DNA of 64,000 nt from Thermodesulfobacterium hydrogeniphilum (GTDB lineage Bacteria; Desulfobacterota; Thermodesulfobacteria; Thermodesulfobacteriales; Thermodesulfobacteriaceae): positions 52,124 through 116,123 of the forward strand of contig NZ_JQKW01000012.1 of NCBI RefSeq assembly GCF_000746255.1. The letters run 5' to 3'. Below, piece by piece: positions 1-10,707 of this stretch; position 1 is the stretch's first letter, and every line of letters starts with the position of its first letter. The notes under the pieces are model-generated. The model saw nothing but the letters and a program-made list of their open reading frames with translations. It ran no database searches and was not told the origin of the DNA. The position numbers and the translations under genes were made by a program.

Positions 1-448
1 ACCTGAAGTGATAGATATAAATCTTCCTTGGGAAGGGGTTTTTCACAATTTAGCTTTTGTTTCCATAGATAAGAGGTATCCTGGGCATGCCTTTAAAGTG
101 GCTTCTGCTCTTTGGGGACTTGGGCAGATGATGTTTACCAAAATAATAGTAGTATTTGATAAAGAGGTTGATGTTCAGAATATAAGCGAGGCTTTATTTT
201 ATATGAGTGGAAATGTGGATCCAGAGCGAGATATAATGGTAGTAAAAGGTCCTGTTGATGCTTTAGATCATGCAAGCCCTAAGCCTGCTTTTGGCTCTAA
301 AATGTGCATTGACGCTACAAGAAAATGGAAAGAAGAAGGATATCAGAGAGAATGGCCTGAGGAAGCAGTGATGAGTCCAGAGGTTAAGTCTAAAATTGAT
401 AAAATCTGGAAAAAACTTAAAATAGAAGAGCTTTTAAAAAGGAGGTAA
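1..448 (+). CDS. UbiD-family decarboxylase, C-terminal part (5' end outside window)
   Basis: The frame is already open at the first bases, so only about 149 C-terminal codons are present. A GTG at base 8 is internal, not the start. UbiD enzymes are prenyl-FMN-dependent decarboxylases of aromatic or unsaturated acids, often in quinone synthesis. The family C-terminus is recognisable: PWEGVFHN, then KRYPGHAFKVASALWG, the strand TKIIVVFDKEVDVQN and a basic tail. The substrate (4-hydroxybenzoate type or a menaquinone intermediate) cannot be told without the N-terminal two thirds. The next gene starts 7 bases downstream with its own Shine-Dalgarno sequence. Confidence 0.85.
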   Translation, partial: PEVIDINLPWEGVFHNLAFVSIDKRYPGHAFKVASALWGLGQMMFTKIIVVFDKEVDVQNISEALFYMSGNVDPERDIMVVKGPVDALDHASPKPAFGSKMCIDATRKWKEEGYQREWPEEAVMSPEVKSKIDKIWKKLKIEELLKRR

Positions 449-455
449 AAATTTT

Positions 456-944
456 ATGAAAGTGGCTATAATGAGCGACAGCCATGATTCTATTCCTAAT
501 TTGGAAAAAGCTATAGAGTTAGCTTTAACCAAAGGGGCTGAAGTGCTTTTTCATTGTGGAGACCTAATTTCTCCTTTTATGATACCTGTGTTAGCAAAAT
601 TTGGAAAAGAGACACATTTGATTTTAGGAAATAACCGTGGAGATGTGTATTTAATGATGGAACATTTAAAGAAATATCCTCACATAAAGTTTCATGGAGA
701 ACAGGCATTTTTGGATATTAAAAATTATAAAATTGCTATGGTGCATTATCCTAAAATAGCTTATGCCTTTGCAGTAACCGGGGAATATGATTTTGTTTTT
801 TGTGGACATACTCATGTTTATGAGATAAAAGAGATTGGTAAAACCTTAGTAATAAATCCTGGAGAAATTTTAGGAAAAGAAGGTGCTCCAAGCTTTGTAA
901 TTTTGGATTTAAAGACTAAAGAACATGAAAGGATAGTTTTTTAA
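456..944 (+). CDS. YfcE/MJ0936-type metallophosphoesterase
   Basis: Small cytoplasmic calcineurin-fold phosphoesterase of 162 residues, the normal size for the YfcE/MJ0936 group, which cleaves phosphodiesters with two metal ions. Metal-binding motifs appear in order: SDSHD (Asp8, His10), HCGD (Asp36), GNNRGD (about residues 58-63), a mid-protein MVHYP histidine and the terminal GHTH near residue 118. An AGGAGG ribosome binding site precedes the ATG. It lies between the UbiD gene and proS with short gaps, so the three are probably co-transcribed. The natural substrate is unknown. Confidence 0.85.
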   Translation: MKVAIMSDSHDSIPNLEKAIELALTKGAEVLFHCGDLISPFMIPVLAKFGKETHLILGNNRGDVYLMMEHLKKYPHIKFHGEQAFLDIKNYKIAMVHYPKIAYAFAVTGEYDFVFCGHTHVYEIKEIGKTLVINPGEILGKEGAPSFVILDLKTKEHERIVF

Positions 945-958
945 ATAGGAGGTTTTTT

Positions 959-2653
959 ATGCGCTGGAGTAAAGCTTTTATTCCTACTTTAAGAGAGGAT
1001 CCTGCTGAAGCAGAAACCATCAGCCATAAGCTTTTACTTAGAGCTGGAATGATTAGAAAACTTGCTTCAGGAATTTATAACTTTTTACCTCTTGGATTAA
1101 AAGCTTTGAGGAAGATAGAAAATGTAGTTAGAACTGAAATGAATAAAGCTGGTGCTCAGGAAGTTCTTATGCCTATTGTTCAACCTGCTGAGCTATGGCA
1201 AGAAACCGGGCGCTGGGATGCTTATGGGAAAGAACTGTTGCGTTTTAAAGATAGAAAAGATCATGATTTTTGTCTTGGTCCTACTCATGAAGAAGTGATC
1301 ACTGATATGGTAAGAAGAGATGTCAAATCTTATAAAGATCTGCCTTTGATTCTGTATCAAATCGCTACCAAATTCAGAGATGAGATACGTCCAAGGTTTG
1401 GTATTATGAGAGCAAGAGAGTTTATTATGAAAGATGCTTATAGCTTTGATGCAGATTGGGAGGGACTTGATAATAGTTATAATCTTATGTATGAAACATA
1501 TGTGAGTATTTTTACCAAATGTGGTCTCAGATTCAAAGCAGTTGAGGCTCATACAGGAGCCATTGGAGGGGATGTTTCTCATGAATTCATGGTGCTTGCT
1601 GAAACCGGAGAGGATGTGCTTGCTTTTTGTGAAAAGTGTGGATATGCTTCCAATGTAGAACTTACTCCTGCAATTTCAGGAGAAAAATACCCTTCTGAGC
1701 CGGAAAAACCTCTTGAAAAAGTTTATACTCCCGGAGTTAAAACTGCTCAGGAAGTAGCTGATTTTTTGGGACTTCCTGTTTCCAAAATCACTAAGACTTT
1801 AATCTATATTCTGGATGAAAAAGAGGCTGTTGCTGTATGTATAAGAGGAGACCATGAAGTAAATGAAGTAAAACTTGAAAAACTTTTTCCAGAAAAATCA
1901 ATAAGAATGGCACGAGAAGATGAAATAAAAAGAATTGTAGGGGCAAGCCCTGGATTTATCGGACCTAAAGGACTTAAATTAAAGATAGTTGTTGATAAGG
2001 CTCTGGAGGGTTATCCAAATTTTGTTATAGGAGCAAATGAAGACGAGTATCATTATATTAATGCTAATATGGGACGTGATTTTATACCTGACATAGTAGT
2101 AGATATAAGAAAAGCCTGTCCAGGAGATCTTTGTCCTAAGTGCGGAACCCCTTTAAGTTTTATCCGTGGCATAGAAGTAGGACATATTTTTAAGCTTGGA
2201 ACCAAATACAGTCTTCCAATGAAAGCTATGTTTTTAGATAAAGATGGAAAAATGAAGCCTTTTATAATGGGATGTTATGGAATAGGAGTAAGTCGTATTC
2301 TTGCTGCTACTATTGAGCAGAATCATGATGAAAACGGAATTATTTTTCCCTGGCAGATTGCCCCTTATCAAATAGGTGTGGTTTATTTAAAAGATAAAAT
2401 TAAAGAAGAAGCAGAAAAAATCTATCAGCAGCTTTCTAAAAATTGGGATGTGATTTTAGATGATAGAGACGAAAGACCAGGAGTAAAATTTAAAGATTTA
2501 GATCTTGTTGGAATACCTTTACAAATTATCTTAGGCAAAACCTTTGAAAAAACAGGAGAGGTTGAAGTAAAAATTAGGAAAACAGAAGAAAGAAAGCATA
2601 TGAAACCTGATGAATTGGAGGAGTTTGTAAAGGAGTTTGAAAACAAAGCATAA
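959..2653 (+). CDS. proS: Proline--tRNA ligase (bacterial type)
   Basis: Charges tRNA-Pro with proline. At 564 residues it is the long bacterial form with an inserted editing domain between motifs 2 and 3. Class II motifs are visible: motif 1 around [16 protein letters not shown], the TGRW substrate loop, LGPTHEE, motif 2 with [17 protein letters not shown], and motif 3 [17 protein letters not shown]. The YbaK-like editing insert spans roughly residues 220-390. The C-terminal anticodon-binding domain contains [20 protein letters not shown] residues. GGAGG precedes the ATG. The cognate tRNA-Pro(GGG) gene lies elsewhere in this window. Confidence 0.97.
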   Translation: MRWSKAFIPTLREDPAEAETISHKLLLRAGMIRKLASGIYNFLPLGLKALRKIENVVRTEMNKAGAQEVLMPIVQPAELWQETGRWDAYGKELLRFKDRKDHDFCLGPTHEEVITDMVRRDVKSYKDLPLILYQIATKFRDEIRPRFGIMRAREFIMKDAYSFDADWEGLDNSYNLMYETYVSIFTKCGLRFKAVEAHTGAIGGDVSHEFMVLAETGEDVLAFCEKCGYASNVELTPAISGEKYPSEPEKPLEKVYTPGVKTAQEVADFLGLPVSKITKTLIYILDEKEAVAVCIRGDHEVNEVKLEKLFPEKSIRMAREDEIKRIVGASPGFIGPKGLKLKIVVDKALEGYPNFVIGANEDEYHYINANMGRDFIPDIVVDIRKACPGDLCPKCGTPLSFIRGIEVGHIFKLGTKYSLPMKAMFLDKDGKMKPFIMGCYGIGVSRILAATIEQNHDENGIIFPWQIAPYQIGVVYLKDKIKEEAEKIYQQLSKNWDVILDDRDERPGVKFKDLDLVGIPLQIILGKTFEKTGEVEVKIRKTEERKHMKPDELEEFVKEFENKA

Positions 2654-2766
2654 ATTTTTACAGGCTTTTTGAAATCATTTATAACTAAAATTAAAAAATT
2701 TGAAAAATTACTCTCCAGAAAATAGAAACAATCAATAAAGTGAAGCCGATTTTTGGGGTTTAAAAT

Positions 2767-3792
2767 ATGAAAAAAATCAAAATTTCAGAACTTGCAAAGA
2801 TAATAAAAGGGAATCTTATAGGAGAGGATTTTGAAATAGAAGGAATAAATGCTATTCCTTTAGCTAAGGAAAAAGAGCTTATTTTTGTGGATTCACTAAA
2901 AAGGGTAGCCGAAGCTCAGAAAGCAAAAGCAAAAGCTATTCTTTGTCCTGAAGGTTTTGCAATCCACTTTCCTGACAAATCGGTTATAGAAGTAAAAGAT
3001 GTAAGAGTAGCTTTTGCCAGAATTTCTGAAATTTTCAAAAAAGAAATAGAACCTCTCTGGGGTATAAGTTCTCAGGCTTTTATAGAAGAGGGGGTAAAGA
3101 TAGAAGAACCCTGTGCTATTTATCCGTGGGTTTATATCCAGAAAGGAGCAGTTATTAAAAAAGAGGCTGTGCTTTTCCCTGGAGTTTTTATAGGAGCTCA
3201 TGCTGAAATAGGAGAAAACACAATTATTTTCCCAAACGCAGTGATTTATCCTTATACCAAGATTGGGAAAAACTGTATTGTCCATGCAGGGGTAGTTATA
3301 GGAGCAGATGGCTTTGGTTTTGCTCAAGAGCCTTATGAAGATGGCTACCAAAATATTAAAATTTACCACTTCGGAAGTGTGAAAATTGAGGATGAGGTAG
3401 AAATCGGAGCAAATTCTACCATTGACAGAGCTGTTTTTGGAGAAACCATTATAGGAGAAGGCACAAAAATTGACAATCTGGTGCAAGTTGGTCATAATGT
3501 AAAAGTAGGAAAGCAAAATATTCTTGTTTCTCATACTGCTATAGGAGGAAGTGCGGTTTTAGAGGATTATGTTATGCTTGCTGGTCAAGTAGGGATTGCT
3601 CCTTATTCTCAAATAGGGAAGGGTGCTAAAGTTGCAGCTAAATCTGGAGTAGTAGGAAAAATACCAGCAGGAGCAGAAGTAGCAGGAATCCCTGCTATTA
3701 AAGCCAGTATCTGGAGGAAAGCAGCTGTTATATTTGCCAAACTTCCAGAAATTTATAGAGAATTTAAAAAATTTTTGAAAAATCAAACTTAA
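2767..3792 (+). CDS. lpxD: UDP-3-O-acylglucosamine N-acyltransferase LpxD
   Basis: Third step of lipid A synthesis: transfer of a 3-hydroxyacyl chain from acyl carrier protein to UDP-3-O-acylglucosamine. The 341 residues show the LpxD layout: an N-terminal uridine-binding domain (about 1-100) followed by a left-handed beta-helix of hexapeptide repeats (IGENTIIFPNAVIYPYTKIG and similar). The catalytic histidine lies in VGHNVKVG near residue 242, and a helical C-terminus follows. It implies an outer membrane with LPS. No other lipid A gene is adjacent, and the 113-base gap after proS shows no clear promoter. Confidence 0.95.
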   Translation: MKKIKISELAKIIKGNLIGEDFEIEGINAIPLAKEKELIFVDSLKRVAEAQKAKAKAILCPEGFAIHFPDKSVIEVKDVRVAFARISEIFKKEIEPLWGISSQAFIEEGVKIEEPCAIYPWVYIQKGAVIKKEAVLFPGVFIGAHAEIGENTIIFPNAVIYPYTKIGKNCIVHAGVVIGADGFGFAQEPYEDGYQNIKIYHFGSVKIEDEVEIGANSTIDRAVFGETIIGEGTKIDNLVQVGHNVKVGKQNILVSHTAIGGSAVLEDYVMLAGQVGIAPYSQIGKGAKVAAKSGVVGKIPAGAEVAGIPAIKASIWRKAAVIFAKLPEIYREFKKFLKNQT

Positions 3793-3797
3793 CTTAG

Positions 3798-6380
3798 ATG
3801 AATTATTATCAAAAAAATGTAGAAGAAACTTTAAAATTTCTAAAAACTTCATATAATGGGCTTTCTGAGGAAGAAGTTAAGAAGAGGCTCAGTCTTTATG
3901 GGTATAATATCTTAAAAGAGAAAAAGAAAAAAACTTCTCTTCAAATTTTTTTATCCCAGTTTAAAGATTTTCTTATTTTAATTCTTATTATAGCTGCCAT
4001 TATATCTGGTTTTATAGGAGAAATTACAGATACCATTACCATAGTTGTTATTCTTTTGCTCAATGCAGTTATTGGTTTTATTCAGGAATACAGAGCTGAA
4101 AAAGCTATGGAGGCTCTTAAAAAACTTGCTTCTCCATATACTACAGTTATTAGAGAAGGAAAAGTTAAAAATATTTCTTCTGAAGAACTTGTGCCAGGAG
4201 ATATAGTAATTCTTGAAGCAGGTAAAATTGTTCCTGCAGATTTAAGATTAATAGAAACTTATGATCTAAAAATTGATGAATCACCTCTTACAGGAGAATC
4301 TGTCCCTGTTTTAAAACACACAAGACCCATTCCAGAAGATAACCTTCCCATTGGTGACAGGAAAAATATGGCTTTTAAAGGCACTTTAGTGGTTTATGGT
4401 AGAGGAAAAGGAGTGGTTGTTGCTACAGGAATGGAAACTGAGCTTGGTAAAATTGCTCAGATGGTTCAGGAAGAGGAAAGTAAAACCCCTCTTCAAAAAA
4501 GACTCGCAGACTTCGGGAAAAAGCTTGGTATTGCAACTATAATTATTTGCGTAGTTATTTTTCTTTTAGGAATAATAAGAGGAGAGGAACCTTTATTAAT
4601 GCTTCTTACTGCGGTTGCCCTGGCAGTAGCCGCTGTTCCTGAAGCTCTCCCTGCAGTAGTTACCATAACCCTTGCTCTTGGTGCTAAAAAAATGGTTAAG
4701 CAAAATGCTTTGGTCAGAAATTTACCAGCTGTTGAAACCCTTGGATCTGTAACCTATATATGCACAGATAAAACAGGAACTCTTACTCAAAATAAAATGA
4801 CTGTAAGAAAAATCTTTTCCTCTGGAAAAGATTCAGAAAAAATTTTTCTTAATATAGCTCTAAATAATGATGTAGAAATAACTAAGGATAATCAATTTAC
4901 AGGAGATCCAACAGAAATAGCTCTTTATCTATACGCTAAAAAACAGGGTTTTGATAAAAAAGAAATTGAAAAAATTTTTCCAAGAATCGCTGAAATACCC
5001 TTTAATTCTGTTAGAAAATGTATGACTACAGTACATAAAGCAGAAAAAGAATTTTTAGTTTTTACTAAAGGTGCTTTAGAAGTTCTTCTTGAAAAATCAA
5101 CCTTTGTTGAAATAGAAGATGATATAAAACCTCTAACTGAAGAACTTAAAAAAGAAATTCTAAAGGAGGCAGAAAAATTTGCTTTAGAAGGCATGAGAAT
5201 TTTAGCCTTTTCTTATAAAAAGATCAAAAATTTTTCTGATCCTAAGGATCTAGAAAAGGATTTAACTTTTCTTGGTTTTTGCGGAATGATGGATCCTCCA
5301 AGAGAAGGAGTTAAAGAGGCTATAAAACTTTGTAAAACAGCTGGTATAAAAGTTGTAATGATTACAGGAGATCATCCTTTAACAGCTCTTACTATAGGCA
5401 AAGAGCTTGGAATTGTGGAAGAAGGAGATAATCTTTCTGAAATTTTAATAACAGGAAGGGAATTAGAAGAATTAAGCTTAGAGGAATTTGAAAAAAGAGT
5501 GGAAAATATAAAAGTTTACGCCAGAGTTGCACCTGAGCAAAAACTCAAAATTGTTAAAGCTCTTCAAGATAGAGAACAGTTTGTAGCTATGACAGGAGAT
5601 GGAGTAAATGATGCACCTGCTTTAAAAAAGGCAGATATTGGTGTTGCTATGGGAAGTGGAACAGATGTAGCAAAAGAAGCCTCAGATCTTATTCTTCTTG
5701 ATGATAATTTTGCAACTATTGTAAAAGCTGTAAAAGAAGGAAGAAGAATTTATGATAATATTAGAAAATTTATTAAATACACCATGACCAGCAATTCAGG
5801 TGAAATCTGGACAGTAGGGGTTGCACCCTTTATAGAACTTCCTATTCCTCTTTTACCTGTGCATATTTTGTGGATAAATCTTATAACAGATGGATTGCCA
5901 GGTTTAACCCTTTCAGTAGAACCTCCTGAAAAGGATATAATGCAAAGATCTCCACGACATCCTAAGGAAAGTATTTTTGCCCGTGGTTTAGGAATTCATA
6001 TTATCTGGGTAGGATTACTTATGGGAGCTGTTTCTTTATTTAGTCAGGCTATTTCTTTAAAATATAATATGCATTGGCAAACTATGGTTTTTACTGTTTT
6101 ATGCCTAAGTCAGTTAGGCCATGTGTTAGCCATAAGATCTGAAAAAGAATCCCTTTTTAAATTAGGCTTATTTTCCAATATCCCTTTGTTGTTATCTGTT
6201 GTTTTTAGTATTCTTTTACAGCTTGCTATTATATATTATCCTTTTTTTAATAAAATTTTTCATACCCACGCTTTAAATTTACAGGAATTAACTCTTGCTT
6301 TTGTTCTTTCTTCTATAGTTCTTATAGCAGTTGAAATAGAAAAAGCTTTTAAAAGGAGATTAAAAAGAAGTTTTTATTAA
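3798..6380 (+). CDS. P2A-type (Ca2+-type) cation-transporting ATPase
   Basis: Membrane pump of 860 residues that expels a divalent cation, most likely Ca2+, using ATP. Phosphorylation motif CTDKTGTLT has Asp324. TGES (actuator domain), the nucleotide-domain segment and TGDGVNDAP are all present. The Ca2+ ligands known from SERCA are kept: PEALP in TM4 (Glu), SNSGE in TM5 (Asn, Glu) and [11 protein letters not shown] in TM6 (Asn, Thr, Asp). That argues against a heavy-metal P1B type, and no metal-binding N-terminal domain is seen. The start is 5 bases after lpxD. The last 21 bases overlap the end of the convergent endonuclease V gene. Confidence 0.9.
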   Translation: MNYYQKNVEETLKFLKTSYNGLSEEEVKKRLSLYGYNILKEKKKKTSLQIFLSQFKDFLILILIIAAIISGFIGEITDTITIVVILLLNAVIGFIQEYRAEKAMEALKKLASPYTTVIREGKVKNISSEELVPGDIVILEAGKIVPADLRLIETYDLKIDESPLTGESVPVLKHTRPIPEDNLPIGDRKNMAFKGTLVVYGRGKGVVVATGMETELGKIAQMVQEEESKTPLQKRLADFGKKLGIATIIICVVIFLLGIIRGEEPLLMLLTAVALAVAAVPEALPAVVTITLALGAKKMVKQNALVRNLPAVETLGSVTYICTDKTGTLTQNKMTVRKIFSSGKDSEKIFLNIALNNDVEITKDNQFTGDPTEIALYLYAKKQGFDKKEIEKIFPRIAEIPFNSVRKCMTTVHKAEKEFLVFTKGALEVLLEKSTFVEIEDDIKPLTEELKKEILKEAEKFALEGMRILAFSYKKIKNFSDPKDLEKDLTFLGFCGMMDPPREGVKEAIKLCKTAGIKVVMITGDHPLTALTIGKELGIVEEGDNLSEILITGRELEELSLEEFEKRVENIKVYARVAPEQKLKIVKALQDREQFVAMTGDGVNDAPALKKADIGVAMGSGTDVAKEASDLILLDDNFATIVKAVKEGRRIYDNIRKFIKYTMTSNSGEIWTVGVAPFIELPIPLLPVHILWINLITDGLPGLTLSVEPPEKDIMQRSPRHPKESIFARGLGIHIIWVGLLMGAVSLFSQAISLKYNMHWQTMVFTVLCLSQLGHVLAIRSEKESLFKLGLFSNIPLLLSVVFSILLQLAIIYYPFFNKIFHTHALNLQELTLAFVLSSIVLIAVEIEKAFKRRLKRSFY

Positions 6381-7034
6381 AATTTCTTTTCTAATTTTTT
6401 GTAAAATATTATGGGCAAGTCTGGTAGGCTCAGGAATACGATAAATAGAAGTTTTTAAAACAAGTTTTATAGCTGTTTCTAAACTTATTTTATGTCCTAC
6501 AGAAACATAAATAGGTTTTACCTTATCTCTTGTTCTTAAAACTGCACCAATTATTTTATTTTTATAAGTTAGATAAGAATAGCTACCTCGTTTTATTTCT
6601 ACAGGATTATAATCTCCACAGAGTTTAGTTTTAGCAACTCCTACGGTTATAGCATCTGTTTCTACGCCAAAATGAGAGGCGATTCCACAGCCTCTGGGAT
6701 GGGCTATTCCCTGACCATCTATGAAAATCACATCAGGCTTTATTTTAAGATTTTCATAAAGTTTTTTCATTAAAGGTAATTCTCTAAAAGCAAGAAAAGT
6801 GGGAATATAAGGAAAGTCTATTAATCCTTCCAGAGTTTCACAATGGATTGGTTTTAGAGTATTTATATCAATTATTGCTATACATGCCCAGGCTCTGGTA
6901 GGAGTTTCTTTGGGTTTTTCAAAGGTAACATCTATACCACCAATAGTTTTTATTTCTTTATCAAAAAGATCTTTTTCTATAACTCTTTTAGCACATTCGT
7001 GCTGAATTTTTTCAAGTCTTTTTAAAGTGCACAA
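6360..7034 (-). CDS. nfi: Endonuclease V (deoxyinosine 3' endonuclease)
   Basis: Cuts DNA near deaminated bases such as hypoxanthine, a repair task expected to matter at high temperature. The 224 residues carry the Nfi signature: IGGIDVTFE (catalytic Asp16), a FRELP segment (Glu), [15 protein letters not shown] (Asp) followed by CGIASHFGV, and [12 protein letters not shown]. The start used is GTG at 7034, 10 bases after the stop of the upstream hydrolase gene, and no strong ribosome binding site is seen. It is the last gene of the minus-strand run and overlaps the ATPase gene tail to tail. Confidence 0.93.
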   Translation of the reverse strand: MCTLKRLEKIQHECAKRVIEKDLFDKEIKTIGGIDVTFEKPKETPTRAWACIAIIDINTLKPIHCETLEGLIDFPYIPTFLAFRELPLMKKLYENLKIKPDVIFIDGQGIAHPRGCGIASHFGVETDAITVGVAKTKLCGDYNPVEIKRGSYSYLTYKNKIIGAVLRTRDKVKPIYVSVGHKISLETAIKLVLKTSIYRIPEPTRLAHNILQKIRKEILIKTSF

Positions 7035-7044
7035 TTGTAAAAAA

Positions 7045-7803
7045 CTAAGGCAGGGTTTCTACAGAAGAAAATCTGGGTTCATGCAAAGGAATTACTATGT
7101 CTACCATATTTTTAAATTTAATAATTTGATCATAAGCTAAATAAGGGTCTATATTGGTTCCAGGTGGTATAGCTTCCATTCCCATAGCCTTAATTTTAGC
7201 AGGGGGATCAAAGTTTTCCATAATTACACAGAAACCACTAATTCCTAACAATCCCTTTTCAGTATTGATTAAAACACTCATTCCTCCTTTAGTGTGTGCA
7301 GGGGTGTGAACCATAGTTATACCAGGGACAACTTCAAAAGTTTTTTCCTTAATATGAACCATTTGTCCTGCTTGATCTACTTCTTCTATAAATTCTGCCA
7401 TATATCTATAATCTAAAGGATGAGGATTATAAGCAGTTTGAAATTCAAGTTCATGAGCATAAAAAGTGGCATTTATACATTTAAAATCATTTTCGCAATG
7501 ATCATTGTGTAAATGAGTATGAATAACTATATCTATATCTTTGGGAGAAAGACCATATTTAGCCAAGCCCTCTTCAAAGGTATAAATTTTTCCTCCTATG
7601 GCATTTTCTCTAAATTCAGATTTTATAACTTCTAAAAGGCCTGTATCTATAAGAATATTCTTATCAGCTCCTTCTACAAGCCAGCAATATATAGGAATTA
7701 CATATTCTTTTCCATAATCATGCTGATAGGTCATCATACCTTTATCAAAAACCTTAGTGCCCACTACAATAGGATGAATTCTATAAAAAGGCCCTTTTGC
7801 CAT
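7045..7803 (-). CDS. Metallo-beta-lactamase-fold hydrolase (AHL-lactonase-like family)
   Basis: A 252-residue MBL-fold hydrolase resembling proteins annotated as N-acyl homoserine lactonase family. The metal motif HLHNDHC, the second-shell histidine in HTPAHTKGG and a terminal LHEPRF histidine are present. The usual metal-bridging aspartate of lactonases (IDA context) is replaced: the corresponding stretch reads [12 protein letters not shown] with no Asp, so metal content and substrate are uncertain. A GGGAGG ribosome binding site precedes the ATG. It follows phoR by 68 bases. A quorum-quenching role is not supported by context. Confidence 0.75.
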   Translation of the reverse strand: MAKGPFYRIHPIVVGTKVFDKGMMTYQHDYGKEYVIPIYCWLVEGADKNILIDTGLLEVIKSEFRENAIGGKIYTFEEGLAKYGLSPKDIDIVIHTHLHNDHCENDFKCINATFYAHELEFQTAYNPHPLDYRYMAEFIEEVDQAGQMVHIKEKTFEVVPGITMVHTPAHTKGGMSVLINTEKGLLGISGFCVIMENFDPPAKIKAMGMEAIPPGTNIDPYLAYDQIIKFKNMVDIVIPLHEPRFSSVETLP

Positions 7804-7871
7804 ATTTTACCTCCCAAATAGAAACTATAAAAATATTTTACTTAAGAATTATTTAAAGTCAAATCTTTTAT

Positions 7872-8957
7872 TTAGTCAAGAATCAACTTTACTTTTGTGC
7901 CTTTTCCCACCTCACTTTCTATTATCATATTCCAGCCATGAGCTTTTACAAAATGTTTGACTATAGCCAGTCCTAAACCTGTGCCACCAAGTTCCCTTGA
8001 TCTTGCTTTATCAACCCTGTAAAATCTTTCTCCAAGTCTTGGAATATGTTCCTTGGGAATGCCTATTCCTGTATCTTCTACTGTAATTATAGAGGGAGAG
8101 GAAGTATATTTAATAGTTATCCCCCCTTTTTCTGTGAATTTTATACTATTATCTACAAGATTAATTAGAATTTGAATAAGTTTATCCCTATCAGCTTTGA
8201 TAATAGGTATTTTTTTGCTATAAATTTCTTTTTTTAAATATAAATTTTTCTTTTTGGCTTTATTTTCTAAAGTAGTTATTACAGTATCTACTACTTCAAA
8301 AAGATTTACTTCAGTCTTATTGATTTGTAATTCCCCAAGCTCTATAGCAGAAAGAATTAATAGATCTTCAACCAAAGAGTTTAATCTTTCGCTGTGTTTT
8401 TTTATAATTTCTAAAAATTTTTTAGCATTTTCTTTATCATCCAGCGCACCCTCGAGTAAGGTTTCTGCAAAGCCTTTGATAGCAGTAATTGGAGTTTTAA
8501 TCTCATGAGAAACAGCAGCTACAAAATCTGTTTTAATTTGTTCCAATCTTTTTAGTTTGGTAATATTAAACAAACTAAGTAAAATTCCCAATTCAAATTT
8601 TTCATTAGAAATTTGAATAAAGAAAGGCTTAGCAGTTACAGAAAGAATTCTTTTTTCAGGTTCTTTTATTTCTATCTCATCTCTTATTTCTTGTGATTTT
8701 TTCAAAGCTTCTTCTATAATGGAAAATAATTTTTCATGATAAATAAAGTCCTGTAATTTTTTATTTTCAAAATTTTCCCCTTTTAAACCAAAAAATTTTT
8801 TAAACTGTTTATTTAAAAAAAATATCTCATAATTTCTGTTTATTAAAAGTATAGCCTCTCTAACATTATCTAAAATATTATAAATAGTTTCATATTTTTT
8901 TATAAGTAAATCTATTAGATCGGGGTCTGTAATTTTATAGAATTTATTAAGATCCAT
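7872..8957 (-). CDS. phoR: PhoR-like sensor histidine kinase, soluble
   Basis: Histidine kinase of 361 residues partnered with the adjacent response regulator. A PAS domain covers about residues 25-135. The dimerisation/phosphoacceptor domain has SHEIKTPITA (His151). The ATPase domain carries an N box (LIQILINLVDNSIKFTEKGG), DTGIGIP and GGTGLGLAIV. Unlike Escherichia coli PhoR, no transmembrane segment is visible, so it must sense through a cytoplasmic route or a partner. The start abuts the phoB stop, indicating translational coupling. Assignment to phosphate control rests on pstS and phoB next door. Confidence 0.85.
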   Translation of the reverse strand: MDLNKFYKITDPDLIDLLIKKYETIYNILDNVREAILLINRNYEIFFLNKQFKKFFGLKGENFENKKLQDFIYHEKLFSIIEEALKKSQEIRDEIEIKEPEKRILSVTAKPFFIQISNEKFELGILLSLFNITKLKRLEQIKTDFVAAVSHEIKTPITAIKGFAETLLEGALDDKENAKKFLEIIKKHSERLNSLVEDLLILSAIELGELQINKTEVNLFEVVDTVITTLENKAKKKNLYLKKEIYSKKIPIIKADRDKLIQILINLVDNSIKFTEKGGITIKYTSSPSIITVEDTGIGIPKEHIPRLGERFYRVDKARSRELGGTGLGLAIVKHFVKAHGWNMIIESEVGKGTKVKLILD

Positions 8958-9662
8958 TTATTTTATATTATCTGGAATATAATATCCTATTCCTCTTTTA
9001 GTTTTAATATATTTTGGCTTAGAAGGATCTTTTTCTATTTGAGCTCTTAGTCGTTTAATATGAACATCTATGGTTCTGGGATTAATATATACGTCTGATC
9101 CCCAAATAGCTTCAATAAGTTGTTCTCTGGTATAAACTCTTCCTTTATTTTCTGCTAAATAAAGAAGTATTTTAAACTCTGTAGCACTAAGCTCTATGGG
9201 CTTATCCTTTAAAGTTACTAAATATTTATCTTTGTTTATCTTTAAATTACCTATTTGAATAATTTTTTCTGTATTTGGGGAGATTGGCTTGGTTCTTCTT
9301 AGAACTGCTTTTATTCTGGCAATAAGTTCCCTGGGACTAAAAGGCTTGGTAATATAATCATCAGCTCCTAATTCAAGCCCTAAAATCTTATCTGCTTCTA
9401 AGGTTTTAGCTGTGAGTATAATAATAGGAAGATGAGCTGTTTTAGGATCTTCTTTTAATTTCTTGCAGAGTTCAAATCCACCTATACCAGGAAGCATAAT
9501 ATCTAAAATAATAAGATCGTATTTATTAGAACGGATTTTATTTAATCCTTCTTCACCATTATAGCTATAGTCAACTATAAAATTTTCTTTTTTTAAATTA
9601 TAGGCAACTAACTCTACAATATCTTTTTCATCTTCTATTATTAAAATTTTAACAGATTCCAT
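8958..9662 (-). CDS. phoB: PhoB-like winged-helix response regulator
   Basis: OmpR/PhoB-family transcription factor of 234 residues. The receiver keeps its acidic pocket (IIEDEKD), phosphoacceptor Asp54 in LIILDIMLPG, Thr84 and Lys106 (ITKPFSP). The C-terminal winged helix includes LSATEFKILLYLAENKGRVY and the recognition region INPRTIDVHIKRLRAQIE, both close to PhoB. It sits one base after pstS and directly before phoR. By family knowledge it would activate phosphate-starvation genes. No convincing Pho box is visible in the 12-base gap before pstS. Confidence 0.9.
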   Translation of the reverse strand: MESVKILIIEDEKDIVELVAYNLKKENFIVDYSYNGEEGLNKIRSNKYDLIILDIMLPGIGGFELCKKLKEDPKTAHLPIIILTAKTLEADKILGLELGADDYITKPFSPRELIARIKAVLRRTKPISPNTEKIIQIGNLKINKDKYLVTLKDKPIELSATEFKILLYLAENKGRVYTREQLIEAIWGSDVYINPRTIDVHIKRLRAQIEKDPSKPKYIKTKRGIGYYIPDNIK

Positions 9663-9663
9663 T

Positions 9664-10695
9664 TTAATAGATTTGATTTTGTTTCCAGTAATTTCTAATT
9701 TTTTCTTTTACTTCCTCAGGTAAAGGAACATAGGTAAGCTTTTTAGCTATTTTATCTCCATGTTTAAAAGCCCAATCAAAAAATTTCACTACATCTTTAT
9801 TAATTTTTAAATTATCTTTAGCCAGAAGAATATAAGTTGCACCTGTTATAGGCCAGGCTTTTTCTCCAGGAGCATTGGTAAGCCAAGCATAAAAATGTTT
9901 TTTAGGATCTAAATCCACGGTTTTAGCTGCTTCCTTTATAGTTTTTTCTTCAGGAGCAACAATATTTCCTTTGGAATTTTTAAGTCCTATACAAGTTAAT
10001 TTATTCTGAAAAGCATAAGCATACTCTACATAACCTATAGTATAAGGGGTTCTTTTTATATAATTAGAAACCCCCTCATTTCCTTTTGCTCCTATACCTG
10101 TTTTCCATTTTACTGAGGTTCCAAATCCTATTTCTTTTTTCCAAGCAGGACATACCTGACTTAAATAATGAGTAAATATAGCCGTGGTTCCTGAGCCATC
10201 GGATCTATAAACAGGAGTAATATTCTTATCAGGAAGTTTTATATCTGGATTTAATTTTTTTATTTCTGGATCATTCCATTTAGTAATTTTACCTAAGAAG
10301 ATTTTACACAAAGTTTCTCCATCAAGAACCAAAGAATTTCTTTTTAGTTCTGGAAGATTTATTACAGGAACTACAGCTCCTATTACAGTAGGAAATTGCA
10401 ATAATTTGTTTTTTTCTATTTCTTGAGGAGTAAGAGGTTTATCACTTGCTCCAAAATCAACAGTTCTTTCTATAATCTGCCTAATTCCTCCTCCAGAACC
10501 TATGGATTGATAATTTATCTTTATTCCAGTAAGTTTATAATATTTATCTGCCCAGTTGGCATACAAAGGATAAGGGAAACTTGCCCCTGCTCCATTTAAG
10601 AACTTCTTGTGGCTTGCTTCTTCTTTTTTTTCTTTACATGCTGTTAATCCTAAGCTTATAATTAAACAAAACAATAATAAAATTATTTTTTTCAT
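9664..10695 (-). CDS. pstS: Phosphate ABC transporter substrate-binding lipoprotein PstS
   Basis: Periplasmic phosphate receptor of 343 residues. A lipoprotein signal (LIISLGLTAC, Cys20) predicts membrane anchoring. Family segments are clear: NGAGASFPYPLY, YQSIGSGGGI, DFGASDKPL, YRSDGSGTTAIFTHYL and a C-terminal PITGATYILL region. AGAGGTG precedes the ATG. The permease and ATPase genes pstCAB and phoU are not beside it, so uptake relies on genes elsewhere or this copy acts with the PhoBR pair as a dedicated sensor branch. It follows the PilZ-pyrE fusion by 12 bases on the same strand. Confidence 0.95.
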   Translation of the reverse strand: MKKIILLLFCLIISLGLTACKEKKEEASHKKFLNGAGASFPYPLYANWADKYYKLTGIKINYQSIGSGGGIRQIIERTVDFGASDKPLTPQEIEKNKLLQFPTVIGAVVPVINLPELKRNSLVLDGETLCKIFLGKITKWNDPEIKKLNPDIKLPDKNITPVYRSDGSGTTAIFTHYLSQVCPAWKKEIGFGTSVKWKTGIGAKGNEGVSNYIKRTPYTIGYVEYAYAFQNKLTCIGLKNSKGNIVAPEEKTIKEAAKTVDLDPKKHFYAWLTNAPGEKAWPITGATYILLAKDNLKINKDVVKFFDWAFKHGDKIAKKLTYVPLPEEVKEKIRNYWKQNQIY

Positions 10696-10707
10696 AACTA
10701 CACCTCT

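Noticed and set aside
1193..1582. 129-codon frame on the minus strand inside proS
   Set aside because: It lies fully within a clear proS, has no ribosome binding site and its Ser/Ile/Phe-rich product is typical of antisense reading of an AT-rich gene.
2896..3534. 212-codon minus-strand frame inside lpxD
   Set aside because: Antisense shadow of a well-conserved gene; product is Asn/Ser/Tyr/Phe-rich without a recognisable fold.
10696..10707. Pho box before pstS
   Set aside because: Only 12 bases separate pyrE and pstS, too short for a PhoB site and promoter; any site would have to be inside pyrE and none was convincing.
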